Source: Ariolimax columbianus
Taxonomy: Eukaryota > Mollusca > Gastropoda > Stylommatophora > Arionidae
DNA: 64,000 nt
Assembly (NCBI GenBank): GCA_036924085.1
Contig: JAVGWX010000004.1
Location: 78,756,941-78,820,940, forward strand
Reading direction: 5' to 3'
The notes under the pieces are model-generated. The model saw only the letters and a program-made list of their open reading frames with translations. It searched no databases and had not been told where the DNA came from. Positions 1-11,092 of the stretch are shown piece after piece. Every line of letters begins with the position of its first letter. Position 1 is the stretch's first letter. The translations under genes were made by a program, and so were the position numbers.

Positions 1-211
1 AGACACTGCCATGTGCAATTGTGGAACACCCAACAAACACCAGAACATATTCTGCAGTACTGCCCTCTATATGCAGACCAAAGAGGCAGTCTAGCCCGTG
101 GAGCGACTATGCTTGACAAGCTATGGGGAACCAGCGAAGACCTGAAACGCGGTCTCCTTTGTAAACCTCACTGGACTAAAAGCATAGCATCAGTTGATTG
201 AAGAAGAAGAA
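1..211 (+). mobile_element. RNase H-type LINE, 3' end fragment
   Basis: The translation resembles the C-terminal end of the LINE inserted at 38553-39428: a CNCG zinc-knuckle-like motif, then EHILQYCP, then an LDKLW block before the stop. The CxCG part and the EHILQ part are in different frames, so the copy is frameshifted. It ends in a short (GAA)n tail at 201-211, as the other copies of the family do. The 5' part lies beyond the window edge. Confidence 0.7.
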
Positions 212-517
212 TGACAAATATCTATAAATATAAACTATATGTCATTTTAAAAGTGTTTTGTAATGTAGGCCATGAAGATATAGAATAAATTGAGACACTA
301 TGAAATAGCAAAGAAAGTAATACAAAATTATACATGACTGCAAAGTAGACTATAAGGAGCGTTATACAACTCAAACTGAGATCAGTCAGGTATGTCTATT
401 ATCTTCTTAAAGGCAAACTGTCAGAGCTTTATGCAGTTCAAACTAAAGTTAGATAGTGATGTTTGTTATCTTCATAAAGGCATACTGTTATAGCTGTATA
501 CAGTTCAAACTAGGGTC
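212..517. other. AT-rich stretch with an imperfect direct repeat
   Basis: No coding signal is seen. The part from about 355 to 512 contains two to three diverged copies of a ~70-bp unit (a 'cagttcaaact' core followed by an 'atcttcttaaaggca' block). Confidence 0.4.
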
Positions 518-519
518 AG

Positions 520-867
520 GGATCAAGATGCAAAGCAGTGCAAGAGCTGTAGCGGTCAGCGACCCAAAGCTGACTGCTAGCGTCAGGGCCAGCGACCCAG
601 AGCTGCCAAGACCCTTCTCCACCTCAGCATGGTGATCCTGGATAACAGGCTGTAACAGGTCAGATTGACTAAGGAGAAAATATCGGCAAGAATAACCCAG
701 TACCCAAAAATGCCATGATGAAGTCGGACCTAAAGGTGTAAATATCATAGTCAAGCTGTAAACTACGACACAACACATTCCATTCTTAGGACTACATCGT
801 GCTACTTTGCAAAGCCCTTTCCAGGGCTTGGTAGTGGTAGTTTAAGAACGAACCGCAAAGAAGAAGG
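520..867 (+). repeat. REP-1 dispersed repeat, near full length
   Basis: It starts at 'gatcaagatg' and ends with a GAA-rich tail after 'aagaacgaa'. Close relatives lie at 32458-32803, 43440-43787 (same strand) and 23975-24335, 25778-26041, 29245-29625 (opposite strand). A short hairpin 'aagccc...gggctt' near the 3' end is shared by the copies. Size, lack of ORF and trinucleotide tail suggest a SINE-like retroelement. Confidence 0.7.
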
Positions 868-959
868 CACTAAGGTCAGACAGGGAGGTCTACTATCTCC
901 AACAAATGTTCTCATGGTTATAGACTGCATAATGCAGCAAACAACAGATGGAGGGAAAT

Positions 960-1117
960 AGAAATTTGAAGCTGCCGAAGACAAATGTGTCGAACCGAAA
1001 GGTGCAAATATCACAGTCAAGCCGTAAAGTTCTCCCGACTACTTCCTGCTACTTGTGAAGCCATATTCAGGACTTGGTAGCGGGAGATTAAGAACGAAAA
1101 CAGAAGAAGAAGAAATT
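960..1117 (+). repeat. REP-1 dispersed repeat, 3' half
   Basis: Only the 3' half is present, from the 'gtgtcgaaccgaaaggtgcaa' block to a (GAA)n tail at about 1105-1117. It follows another copy in the same orientation. Confidence 0.65.
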
Positions 1118-1279
1118 TGATAAACTACTGGAGCACATGAATTTAGCAGGTGATCTAATTATTGTGTGTTATAAAGAAAGCATACAGTAATGATAGAAAG
1201 ACAGCTTGCAGATACAATTAAACAAAAACAGACATGTGAAGAAATATTCACGATGTCAGTTATGATTTAGTGGTAGTTT

Positions 1280-1580
1280 GCAGTCCTGGTAGCAGTGAAA
1301 AAGGTAAATGCAATATTAGAATGGATAAAAAGGAATGTTAAACATAGAAACAAGGAAGTGATAGTCAAACTGTATAATAATGCATTAGTTAGACCTAGAT
1401 TGGAGCACAGTGTTCAGGTGTGAAGTCCTTATCGTGGATGGGATATCAATATGCTGTAAAGGATACAAAGAATAGCAACAAAAAAATGATAGTCGGATTC
1501 TGTAATTATAGTTATGAGGAAAGACTCAGAAAAACCGGCCTAAAGTGTCTGGAAAAGAGAAGAATTTTGGGTGATTTAAC
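1280..1580 (+). mobile_element. CR1-like LINE ORF2 fragment (5' piece)
   Basis: The DNA matches the C-terminal part of ORF2 of the full-length element at 53103-57315, with blocks corresponding to KANAMLGMIKRNIKHRSKEV and RPRLEYCVQVWSPY, degraded by point changes. The copy is split by an inserted element at 1581-2203 and resumes at about 2204. Confidence 0.8.
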
Positions 1581-2203
1581 CTTTAGCACGCTTCCATAAT
1601 TTTTTGAAAATTTTTCGCATTTTGCAACTTTCAAAAATTGTAACTGTTCTGTTTGTTGGTCAATAAATATGATTTTCTTGTGTTTAGAGACATAAATGAA
1701 TAAAGAAGTTGTTGATGTTATTGTTGTTGTTGTGTGTTTGTTAGTTTCTGAGATACAAGAAGATGGATGTGAAATTTTTTGAAAAAATTTAAATATTTGG
1801 ACTTCCCGGCTAGGCCTAGTTGCTCCGATAGAAAACCATGGAAACCATAACAAAGAATCGATACTGTGTTTACTATATCGACACAACTTAGTTTCCAATT
1901 AAAGCGTAGTTCTTTCATCTAAACAAATAAAATAAACAGATTTACAAGATAAAGATCCTTCCCAACAACCTACTTCACCTTTCACCAAAAAGTCAGCCTG
2001 CTCCAATCGGCGAAAAAAATTAATTAATCGTTCAAAAGCCATTTGTAATCTAACATACGATACTATTACCGGCAAAAAGCGTGTGTAGATGGACGTGACG
2101 AATCCAGCAGTATAAAAATGGCTATTGGTAGGGTCTCCGTACTTAGGGAGGAAAAACATTTTTAGGGGGATAGCGTGACGAGTTTGGCAGTGTCAGACGG
2201 CCC
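1581..2203. mobile_element. piggyBac-like non-autonomous insertion in a LINE
   Basis: The left boundary reads TTAA followed by CCTTTAGCACGCTTCC, and the right end reads GGAGTGTGCTAAA, an imperfect inverted copy. LINE sequence is continuous on both sides except for a small loss at the right junction. A TTAA target and short C-starting termini fit piggyBac-type elements. The inner ~100 bp (1675-1780) recurs at 61590-61690. No transposase is seen. Confidence 0.5.
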
Positions 2204-2490
2204 GGAGTGTGCTAAATTAGACTATAACAATTTTTTTTCAAAGAACAAGAGGCCACAGCTACAAATTAATTAAAGAAAGGTCCAAATTAGATATTAGAAA
2301 ATATTGTTAGTCAGTGGTGATTGCTGAAATACATTTCCACATAAAATTGGGGAGACAGAGTCAATTAATGCATTCAAATATAAATTGTATGTACATAGTT
2401 ATTTTTAGATCAAGTAAAATAAAGGAAACTGGTTGTATACAGACTCTGCAGAGTCTTCTAAACCAGTTTAAAGATGTTAAGTCAAGTTGA
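2204..2490 (+). mobile_element. CR1-like LINE, 3' piece
   Basis: This continues the copy at 1280-1580: block corresponding to LDYNKFF, then the RLDIRKYF block, the terminal 'gactctgcagagtcttc' hairpin and the 'gttaagtcaagtt' tail that marks the family 3' end. Confidence 0.8.
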
Positions 2491-2684
2491 CTAGTTCAGA
2501 CCCTGTTAATTATGTTTTACATTTCACCCAGATCCGTGCTGTTCGAAGGGTGTTTAACTTCATGGCTGCAGATTCCAATTCAGCCCTTGAATGGGTGGAT
2601 AAGCTTCAAGGATGTTTACAGAGGGAATCATAGACAAGATCATGTTTATAACTAACTTTGTCATAAAGAGACAATGACTGGGTT

Positions 2685-3096
2685 ATTGCTGTTGTTGTTG
2701 TGTAATGCCCACAATGAGTATGTTTACTCTTTTGTGCGCCCTAAAAAGGGATTAAGTGGCGGGTTGCAGTAGCTGTCCTCACATCTCAAGCATGCTGATG
2801 TAGGTGAACCACTGTCCTCCAGGCAATTGTGCTGTACTTGACTTCATCTGCGTGCCTCTTACTACTGTGGGGATAACATCGATCCACATCTCATCAGCCA
2901 GACTGTTTCCAAGGAATGCTACATGGAAGAAAGATAGTGGTCATGGTCAGTATATTGTGCCTGACCCTGACGTGACATCCTGGTCAGTACGTTGTTCCTG
3001 GCCCTGACGCGACATCCTGGTCAGTATGTTGTGCCTGACCCTGATACAACATTCTGGTCAGTACGTTGTGCCTAGCTGGAATAGTGTCTCAGTTTC
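2685..3096 (-). repeat. REP-2 dispersed repeat with internal 37-bp tandem units
   Basis: In the + direction it starts with (TTG)n, then 'aatgcccacaatgag' and 'cttttgtgcgccct', both shared by all copies. Near 2945-3080 the 'ggtcagtaNgttgtgcctgaccctga' block is repeated about four times with a ~37-bp period, which is more than in the other copies. Confidence 0.7.
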
Positions 3097-4265
3097 CCTA
3101 GTGACTGGGTTAAACTGATATAAGAACATGCCAACAAAATGGCTGGCAAGTTTGAGACTGATCTCAATACATAGTCCCAGTTTTGGCATCTCAAGTTCAA
3201 CATCATCATGACTGTAGTACTTTGTTTTGCAGGATGAGGTTACCAATCCCATACACAACCATCCTCAGTCACATTTGACAATATACACAGTAGATTGTAG
3301 TGGCCTTAGTCTTTTTTCTCCAGTAATGGGCTTGGTATCTACATAGAAAATTTTCAGTTAGAAGTGCATTTCCTCCATGAAATTAACAACTGTTGAAGAA
3401 TATACTTTTTACTTGGTGGCAGTCCAAGGATCTGTGGTGATTTTGGTTTGTTTTTGTTGTTCATTATATCAGGTGTGATTAAAAAAATTATCCGAATAGG
3501 TATCATAATTTGGGAATGGCAGGATACAGCCAGAAGTTGCTAGTAACAGGTTGAAATCTGAACATAATATGTGCATAGCTTGAGTTATGTCTGCCCTGCT
3601 TGCTTGGTTTGTTTTTAGTAGTGCTTTGCCTTTACATATGGGTACAGCATTTGTAGTATTATCATAGCTGAAAACTGAAAACACATTTTTTTAAACAATC
3701 ACAACCGGTGATTTAGTTTTAATGCCACACACATTGACTATCATACAAATAATAAGGAAGAGGATCTGGGTTTTGAAAATGAAATGTTACAGGAGAATCC
3801 TAAAAATACAGTGTAAACTATTACACAGGGAAGTATACAAAGACAATGCCCCAGGCACATTTTTTTCGTCAATGGTTCAGTAAAACATAATATAATTTTT
3901 CTGGCCGATCAGTGATAGCTTAGCTTACTGCAGAATCTCCTACTGATGGGGTATATACATTTTGTAGCTTGCAAATGTTTGAAGTGGCAATAGAAAATAA
4001 AAAACAAACTATCAAACATTTGGAACCTTTTGAACCCTGGCTACCCAAGTCCGTAAAGTCCCATTCCCCTGTGCCTCTGAGAAAATATGCACAATGTAGA
4101 CATCTGAGTATAGCTATTCTATCTATTTATCTTCAGTCCACTAATGTCGCTAGACGTGATGGGGAGGTGTGACCTCCTTTGTTTCATATTTTTTGGCAGT
4201 TGAAAATACACTGGTGACTTGCCAGGTCAATTCCACCAACTCTTAGCCCCTGGAATATACGATCA
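3097..4265. other. Unassigned stretch
   Basis: No convincing gene is seen. A ~55-bp block at about 3825-3880 ('gacaatgccccaggca') recurs at 62965-63015, so part of this is another dispersed repeat. Confidence 0.3.
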
Positions 4266-4269
4266 CCTA

Positions 4270-4640
4270 TTTTTTTAGACTAGTGGAGGTGGAAGCGTAA
4301 ATTAGAGCGGTAGACCCGCAGACTGTCACGCGCCATCTAAGCCGCTCTGCAAACCACATAACCAAGATTATCCATAGAATAATTGGAGTAGATTTTTAAC
4401 TTGAATTTTGTCAGAGCAGCGGTCGTTAAGCCTACTCTTATTTATTTCCGACTGCTAAGGTATTTTAAACATGCGCGCCACTGCACACGGGTGTCTGATC
4501 TCACTGCTCAGAGATCAGGGGAAATATTTACTGGATGATCCACGAGAAAAAATCCTGGTCTCCATCATGATTTGAACCCACTACCTTCAGCAACCGAGGC
4601 AAACACCTTTCCTCAAGACCACTGGGTCCTCCGTAAAGCT
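4270..4640 (-). repeat. SINE-A, tRNA-derived
   Basis: On the - strand it begins with a tRNA-like head (cagtggtcttgagg, an A-box-like block) and a B box reading GGTTCAAATC, then an 'acacccgtgtgcagtg' block and an 'agagtaggcttaac' block. The same order is found on the + strand at 28038-28400. Confidence 0.6.
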
Positions 4641-4649
4641 ATTTACTAT

Positions 4650-5222
4650 TATAAAACTATGCTCTCATTTATTTATTCTATATAAAATTGACTGACCTGC
4701 TAATCTTCAATGTTCTTGCTTCAGTAGAGTGGAATATGTTCATCAAATTTACTTGATACATGATGTGGGACTATACTCTGACCCTACGAGGAACAAATCT
4801 AGCTTGATCCTAATCAATGGACGAATGGTAATCCGAATCACACACATGTTGTCGTTCAAATAACAACTGATTCTTTTCAGAACAATCACCATCTAAATCC
4901 AATTTACCTGCCTCAAAATCCTTGAAATTACTTTGAACTTGTTCTGTTGTTAGCCTTTTAGAATGGTCATTTTCAGAAGTTTTCAAAACCTCTTTTCATC
5001 ACGATAATGATCAAAATCATTGTGAAGACATGCTTCGAGATTTGTGCTGCTATATTTGTTATTTCCGAAAATGCTGTACTGTGTAGACGTCACTATATTA
5101 TGGCCTAAATCCAAGCAGTACAGCCCAAAATATGTCTTAAAATGATAGTCAACCCGTCACAGGCAATCTGGGGGCTCAGGAATATATCAATATATGAATG
5201 TCACAGGTTCAAAGGGTTAAAA
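4650..5222 (-). mobile_element. Possible piggyBac-like remnant
   Basis: The right end 'cacaggttcaaaggg' is followed by TTAA at about 5217. The - strand near 4700-5000 shows broken open stretches with an acidic, Ser/Asp-rich segment, as many piggyBac transposase N-termini have. No complete frame or left terminus was found, so this is tentative. Confidence 0.3.
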
Positions 5223-5519
5223 TGGGGACGATGACACTGACTAAATATAATGTTCTATTTATAAAAAATGTTGCATATCATTATTAAGCTGTGTTTTAGA
5301 AATACTATAAAAGACACACTTGAGAACATATGAAAATAAGGTTGCGTCAACCTAAGGCTTCAGTAAACATAAACTTTCTATAACCTTGTGATCTTCAATA
5401 AAGTTGAAATTGTATGTCTGATGTACAATTTCAACATATAGGGAGCATAATCTGAATATGATGTTACTATCTGAGTTTAAAACTGGCCAAATATAGATTT
5501 TCTTTATATTTAAGCTCAA

Positions 5520-5755
5520 ATTGGTTTGGTTGGTTGTTTGACTTTCTAATTTGCTGGCTGGTTTGTTGGTTGGTCGGGCTGACTGATTGATTGGTTGTTT
5601 GACTTCCTAATTGGCTATCTGGTTTGTTGGTTTGGTTGATTGGTTGGTTGACTGGTTGTTTGACTTCCTGGTTGGTTGGTTGATTGGCTGGCTGATTTGT
5701 TGGTTGACTGGTTGTTTGACTTCCTGGTATGTTGGTTGATTGACTAACTGGTTGT
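5520..5755. repeat. Degenerate TTGG-type simple repeat
   Basis: The stretch is made of 'ttggttggttgactggttg' variants with periods of 4 and larger. The - strand stays open and would encode a Gln/Asn/Pro/Thr-rich peptide, which is best read as a product of the repeat rather than a gene. Confidence 0.75.
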
Positions 5756-5956
5756 TTTGTATTATGATCTAACAATTTGAGAAGGGCATTACAAAATGGC
5801 TGATTCTGTACATAGAGCAGACTAACCAGATCATGATCAAGTGTCAAGTGGTGTTGACAATCAATTATTTTCACAATCATCTATCCTTTGAGCAGTTCAT
5901 CACTTCAAATGCTCATTTATTTTCCCATCAATCTTGTTATACCATTCCAGATATAT

Positions 5957-6540
5957 TTCTAAGAATCGACATTACTGCGCTCCAGGCATACCCATAGGTA
6001 CTCAGTCTCTCTCAGAAAATGGCGCAGGGTATGGATGCTTATGGTTCCTGTAGCTCACTAGTTCTATAATCTCTTGCTCCGTAGTCTCATGCGCCCTATT
6101 CCGCTTGAACCTCATTTTAATGTCAAAACTTTGCAGCTTGTGGATTGCTGCTTGATCTATTGCGGTGTCCTCATCTAGCAGGCGGTCATTGATTGATTTC
6201 AAAATGTCATTCCTATCCATCACTAACGTGCCCATGATGGAAGCTTGTGAAGTCAAGATATCAGCTCTTTCGTTGCCCTGAACCCCAGCATGACCAGGAC
6301 AGTAGATCTATGTCAACCCCTGGAGGTTTGAGACCTCAGCACTCGCACCTGAGCCATCCCGTCTGTACCTTCTGAAGTACGGCTTGTGTGTCTGTCACGA
6401 TGACCACCCTTGTTAAAGAAGTCTCAGATATCCAATCTCCATTCTCAAACTGGAAGTTGTTGACATGTATGCCCTAGTTGCACTCGACAATGACCTGTCG
6501 TCTCACTCTAGCCGAGAAGCCCCAGCCTGATGTTCAGGTG
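5957..6540 (-). mobile_element. RNase H-containing LINE fragment (second family)
   Basis: The - strand peptide 'MGTLVMDRNDILKSINDRLL' closely matches the copy at 36965-37595, where it follows an RNase H domain (TDAQSVLQ and GNERAD motifs). Here the upstream RNase H part is broken by stops and frameshifts. It ends with a block corresponding to WVCPEC at the C-terminus. Confidence 0.65.
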
Positions 6541-6742
6541 CGCAGCACTAAACCCTTAGTCATTCCCTCTGTCTATATTCTCCAGGTTCTCCGGGCACAT
6601 CTTTATGAGTGTCCAATGAACATTGCCTGTCTGCTTGTTATTTGAGTTAGTAGCTGTCCTTCAATATTGCTTCTTTGTGATCTGTTGTTGTTGGATTTGT
6701 TAGCTGTCCAAGGTATAAATAGCATTCATCACTAGAAGTGGG

Positions 6743-6975
6743 GACCGCGTGGGCTAGTGGTTAAGTGGCGTGGCTAACAAGCCAAAGGTGCTGGGTTCTA
6801 GCACAGCACTGGCTGTTACCCGGGGAAGCAAACCCTTAGAAAATGCAGGAGGAAGCAGACCCTTACATAAATTGCAAGCTGAAGTCGGATGTGCTGGGCC
6901 GACACGCGCAAAATAAAAACCACAGTGTAACGCACACTGCTTTGTGAATTAGAGAAATAAGGCGAACACAAAAAC
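6743..6975 (+). repeat. SINE-B, tRNA-derived
   Basis: It starts with a tRNA-like head: an A-box-like block 'gggctagtggttaagtgg' and a B-box-like 'ctgggttctagcac'. A copy on the other strand at 47421-47661 keeps the B box as GGGTTCGATCCC. Both share the 3' part ending 'ataaggcgaac'. Confidence 0.75.
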
Positions 6976-7580
6976 AAAATCACAAGAAGCAATACAAAAC
7001 ACTAGAGATGAACAAATGCTGTGGGAAATCAGATCAGAGCTCAATAAAATTTTAAAAACCTCAACAGCTGCTCTTCAGTGGCTACCCTCCCATTGTGGAA
7101 TCACAGGGAATGAGAGAGCTGATGCCCTATCCAAAGCAGGTGGCAAGATGGAGCAACTTATCCCCACAGTGTCTTACCGAGAAGCAAAAACTGTCATCAA
7201 CAATCAGTGCAACTCAGAATAGAAGAAAGGCATGGATGCGAGCAGTAGATCTGACCAAACCCCACCAGCTCCACAGACAGCAACAAACCACCATCTTTTC
7301 CCTGAGAACAGGGGACTGCAGACTATTGGGTCACCTACATTGGCTCAAGATATCACACACAAATGACTGCCCATGTGGAACCAGTGTCCAGACCTATGAG
7401 CACATTCTACAGGACTGTCCAATATACAGAGACATACGAAGCCAAACCTAGCCAGGGGAAGCCGAGGTGACATAGAAGCTTTGGGGCTGCCACCACTGGA
7501 GAGGACTATGGACTTTGTTGTAGCGATGGGACTACCGATCTATCATAAGAAGAAGAAGTAGAAGAAGAAAAAGAAGCATT
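6976..7580 (+). mobile_element. RNase H-type LINE, C-terminal fragment
   Basis: Two overlapping frames give LQWLPSHCGITGNERADALS (the last RNase H block with its Asp) and then CPCGTS...EHILQDCP, the zinc-knuckle-like tail. The frame changes near 7200, so the copy is dead. The end is a (GAA)n-rich tail at about 7548-7576. SINE-B abuts it on the left. Confidence 0.75.
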
Positions 7581-7759
7581 CATCCCAGAAACCATATTTC
7601 TGTTCATTCAAGCTCTCGATTTGTTCATTCATTGTCCAGGACTAGCATTCATAAAGCAGTATCGATTTTTCATAGCACTGTAGGACTCTCTCTCTCTCTC
7701 CCCCTCATTGCTATGGATATATTTGTTAGTATATTTGTTATTTGTTGAAAGTATTCTTT

Positions 7760-8345
7760 AGCTAGTGCCATCCTGTTTTTTTAAATTTCTGTTATGTAAC
7801 TTCCATTGTCTGTCATGTTGGTTCCTAAGTATTTTAATGTTGTTTATTTTCACATGTAAAATTGGTATTTCCATTTTATTATGATCATTGTTTTTGTTCT
7901 AAACATTTTTAATTGTGGTCGTTTCCTTCACTTGCTCTGTTTATTTTGTCAACCATTTGCTGTAAATCTGGTTTATTTTGTCAACCATTTACTGTAAATT
8001 TGGTTTATTTTCAGCTTTAAGTATAATGCAGACTGCTAATTCTACTACTATTATTCCTGGCAGATTTTCTTTGTTATCTTCCAGCTCACTGTTCACTTCT
8101 TTTCACACCCTTCATGACTGCTTCATTGTAAATATATTCAAGAGATCTGGTGGAATGAAACATCCTTACTCCTCTTTTTATATTTTTGACTTATTTGATT
8201 TTTATACCCGTTCTTGTTATAGCCATTTGGTTTCCTTGTACATACTCTATGTGGCTCACAGGTCATTTCCATCTGTGTTTAGTTGACTAAGTTGTTTCAT
8301 TATATCTTCATGTTGAACTCTGTCAAAGGAAAGATACAGATCTGT
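7760..8345 (-). mobile_element. RTE-like LINE reverse transcriptase remnant
   Basis: On the - strand, interrupted frames read like LINE reverse transcriptase: a block resembling 'FDRVQHEDIMKQLS' near 8300-8340, then 'LEYIYNEAVMKG' near 8115-8155. A ~33-bp tandem duplication ('tggtttattttgtcaaccattt') lies at 7945-8010. The copy is heavily decayed and the assignment rests on these blocks. Confidence 0.45.
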
Positions 8346-8390
8346 TTGCATCTCAAAAGAACTTTCTATTATTTATATTAGTATATGTGT

Positions 8391-8392
<2 letters not shown>

Positions 8393-8482
<90 letters not shown>
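8393..8482. repeat. (TA)n(TG)n microsatellite
   Basis: About 52 bases of TA repeats followed by about 36 bases of TG repeats. Open frames through it (IYIY, CVCV) are artefacts. Confidence 0.97.
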
Positions 8483-8487
<5 letters not shown>

Positions 8488-8800
8488 GAACGATCACAAG
8501 GATGTCCATAAAAAGCGATTCAAGGAGTCCCTTAAGTGTTGTCAAATAGACATTAACACCAGGGAGAATCTGGCTCACAATCGCTCAACATGGAAGAGCA
8601 CGGTCACAGACGGCGATGAACTGAGCAAGGGTCTCCATATCCAGGCAGCCCAGGATAGACGTGCAATTTGGAAGTCTAGAGCAGAGAAAATAGGAGAGAC
8701 AACTGCTGACTACCTTTGCAAGTCGTGTCATAGACTTTTCCAGGATCGAATTGGCTTGATCAGTCATGAGCGCACACACATACTCAAGGTTGCATTAGGA
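8483..8800 (+). mobile_element. RTE-like LINE C-terminus with C2H2 finger
   Basis: The frame reads 'RFKESLKCCQIDI', then 'LCKSCHRLFQDRIGLISHER' with the following TH, a C2H2 zinc finger (CxxC...HxxxH) typical of the very end of some animal LINE ORFs. Related C-termini occur at 34150-34345 (+) and 36410-36500 (-). It starts directly at the microsatellite. Confidence 0.7.
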
Positions 8801-8853
8801 CATGTGATGATGTTGGTTTCCCTCATCGACGACAATGGACAAATTAATATTAT

Positions 8854-9010
8854 ATGAGATATGTTCAAAAAGTATCCAACCTTCATTTTTTCAACGGAAA
8901 CAAATGAAAGCATGTGTGTTGTCCTTCGGCAGGGAAGTATAAGGGACTGTTAATTTTTTCCCACTGCAGATTCAGTCATTTGATAGAAAAACGACACGGA
9001 ATACTGCTGT
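8854..9010. mobile_element. Possible mariner end fragment
   Basis: 'gagatatgttcaaaaagtat' looks like a Tc1/mariner terminus and is followed by non-coding sequence. No partner end was found, so confidence is low. Confidence 0.25.
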
Positions 9011-9019
9011 CTTGGATAC

Positions 9020-9545
9020 CTCCTCAACATGCAGAATAATTTTAGTACCAGAACTAACAAGATGTTACCGAGCTGGCTGGATGACCTTCTCGCCTATCTA
9101 GATAGTCATGGAAGGCTGCAAGGACTGGACCTTACACTCGTCTCTCTTCAGCTCCGTAGTGCTCCCTGCAATGTGCTATGCTGCAGAATCATGGACACTT
9201 ACAAAAGCAATGAAGAAGATACCGCAAGTGACCCAGGCTTCTCTTGAGAGACACATGGTCATCCTTATTCTCCAGTGCATGCAAGAACTCCACAGTTCTG
9301 GCCTGATGCGGTGACCATTGGTGAGCGATGCAGTGCTTCACACAAACATGGGTGGACAGGCAACGTGCTCAGAAGAACGGATGGACATTGGAGCATGTCA
9401 ACCATGGTATGGTACCCTCGAGGCAAAAAAAGACCTCCAAAGTGTTGGTCAAACACCTTTGCTCTTCACTACAACATCCACGATACATTAAAATGAATAT
9501 TTATTACCACTGGACCTGCATAGCCCAGAATAGAGATCGTTAGCG
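9020..9545 (+). mobile_element. RTE-like LINE reverse transcriptase C-terminus
   Basis: Frameshifted pieces read 'VVLPAMCYAAESWTLTK', 'RCSASHKHGWTGNVLRRTDG' and 'MVWYPRGKKRPPKCW', the usual order at the end of such ORFs. The copy at 42240-42665 (-) shares the order and motifs. Confidence 0.75.
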
Positions 9546-9747
9546 ACAAAGTTGGGGCCCACATTAGTACAAGACCTAGGAATGGATCATCCAGTGAATA
9601 GCAGTCATGGTACTGACTACAGCTATTACAGTTGGCCGAGTCCCCGATCCCATGTCTTTCTTCCAACGAGCCAAATTCATTACCTGGAGGTTTCCTTTCT
9701 GGTCTGTTTTTTGGTGTATGTGTCTTCTCTGGTTGCTTGAAGTACAG
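9546..9747. other. Short unassigned stretch ending in an 8-bp target copy
   Basis: No gene is seen. The last eight bases (9740-9747, aagtacag) are the left target duplication of the hAT element. Confidence 0.4.
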
Positions 9748-10477
9748 CAGGGATTCTCAACCTTTTAAGATAGCGAGGCATCGCTCACGTATAATATTAA
9801 GTGTGTGAGCATCATGCAATCTAATGGGTTTCATTTTTGAAAAACAATACATTTTTAAAACATTCATTGGGTTAATGACAAACTTGAGTTTGAAAACCAC
9901 TCAGAAGTTCGGTGATGTCCAAGGAGAAGTCGCTTGTAACTATACGTAAACAGTCTTGCAGGTGTGAATCAGTAAATCGTGATCGTGCTTTGTTCTTGAA
10001 GTATTTCATAAGTGGGAAAGCTTTTTCGCACAGGTAGGCCGTCCGGAACATAGCCAAACATTTGAGATAAACACTCTGCAGTATTTGGAACCTTTTTACA
10101 TCTTCTGCTCTCCAAAACGTTATGAATTTCTCCTTTACAAACACATATTTCAGCACTAAGGATGACTGGAGATCTATCAATTCAAGTACCCATAATGCAA
10201 CACAATGCTGACCCTGACCAGCATCAGGGAAACCCCCCGAATCAAGCCAGCAATGCGAAATATTTCAGAACATGGAGCGGTAAATACCTTAACTGGCAGC
10301 AAATACGCAACTTAACGACTTTGAGGTCGACTAAAATGTAATGGATTTGATATGAACATTATTTGTTTTGGTTTGCCAAACCAAGTTTGAATTTTTTTAC
10401 CTACGTGGCGCGAGCACCAAATGTCATTAAAAGAGCACAGTGCGTGGTGCTCACGAGCATCAGGTTGAGAATGCCTG
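9748..10477 (-). mobile_element. hAT element with transposase C-terminal domain
   Basis: The ends are inverted copies of CAGGNATTCTCAACCT (left CAGGGATTCTCAACC, right CAGGCATTCTCAACC on the opposite strand). The flanks carry an 8-bp target duplication, aagtacag / aagtacac, as hAT elements make. Inside, the - strand keeps an open frame (9872-10180) with 'TAYLCEKAFPLMKYFKNKAR' and 'SRFTDSHLQDCLRI', the hAT dimerisation domain of ZBED5/FAM200-like transposases. At 730 bp it lacks the catalytic core and is an internally deleted, non-autonomous copy. Confidence 0.85.
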
Positions 10478-10485
10478 AAGTACAC

Positions 10486-11090
10486 TATTCTTTGCAATAA
10501 TTTGTGCTAGTTGTTTATACATGAGAGACCCTGCCTGCTTCATTCACAAAATGGGCCAAATTCATTTTCATTCTTCATTTTGTAGTTATTGCCCACTGAA
10601 GAAAAGATCTGATGAACACAGCTTAATATTACTGAAATAACAGTTCCAATGCTAAATGTAATATATTACAATTGATATCACGGTAATTTCAAGCCTGATT
10701 TAAAGCATGCTTGTCTTTGTTTGGTCATCACCATGTGATTTTTAATTATGTGATTTTTTTTTTTACCCCAAATTTTTTTAGTGGGATAATCTTTTGTAAT
10801 ATTGTGGTTTTTGTTGTTCATTACTTGATCTGTACATCTGATTCATGTAAATACAAGCCGGCTGTGTACATTTCTTATGTAACAATTATTTGTTTTTTTT
10901 AATTCCATTTTTTATATAGGACAATGTTTATAAATAATCTTAATTGTGCATACACAGAAGCTCAGTTATAGAAATGTGTGTTTAATAAAAAGCCAATTAT
11001 GTATTATGGTTGATGTTACTATGTGTGCATGTCAACTCAATCCCCAGACTGTGACATCATTTTTGTGATACTAGTTTGTGACAAATTATG
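10486..11090. other. AT-rich unassigned stretch
   Basis: Homopolymer-rich, with no long frame and no recognised repeat. Confidence 0.4.
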
Positions 11091-11092
11091 TA

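Noticed and set aside
5467..5880. 137-residue Gln/Asn/Thr-rich - strand frame
   Set aside because: It overlaps a TTGG-type simple repeat and has no other support.
8387..8857. 156-residue frame beginning with IYIY and CVCV
   Set aside because: The N-terminal part is a TA/TG microsatellite; only the later LINE-like part with the C2H2 finger is real coding remnant.
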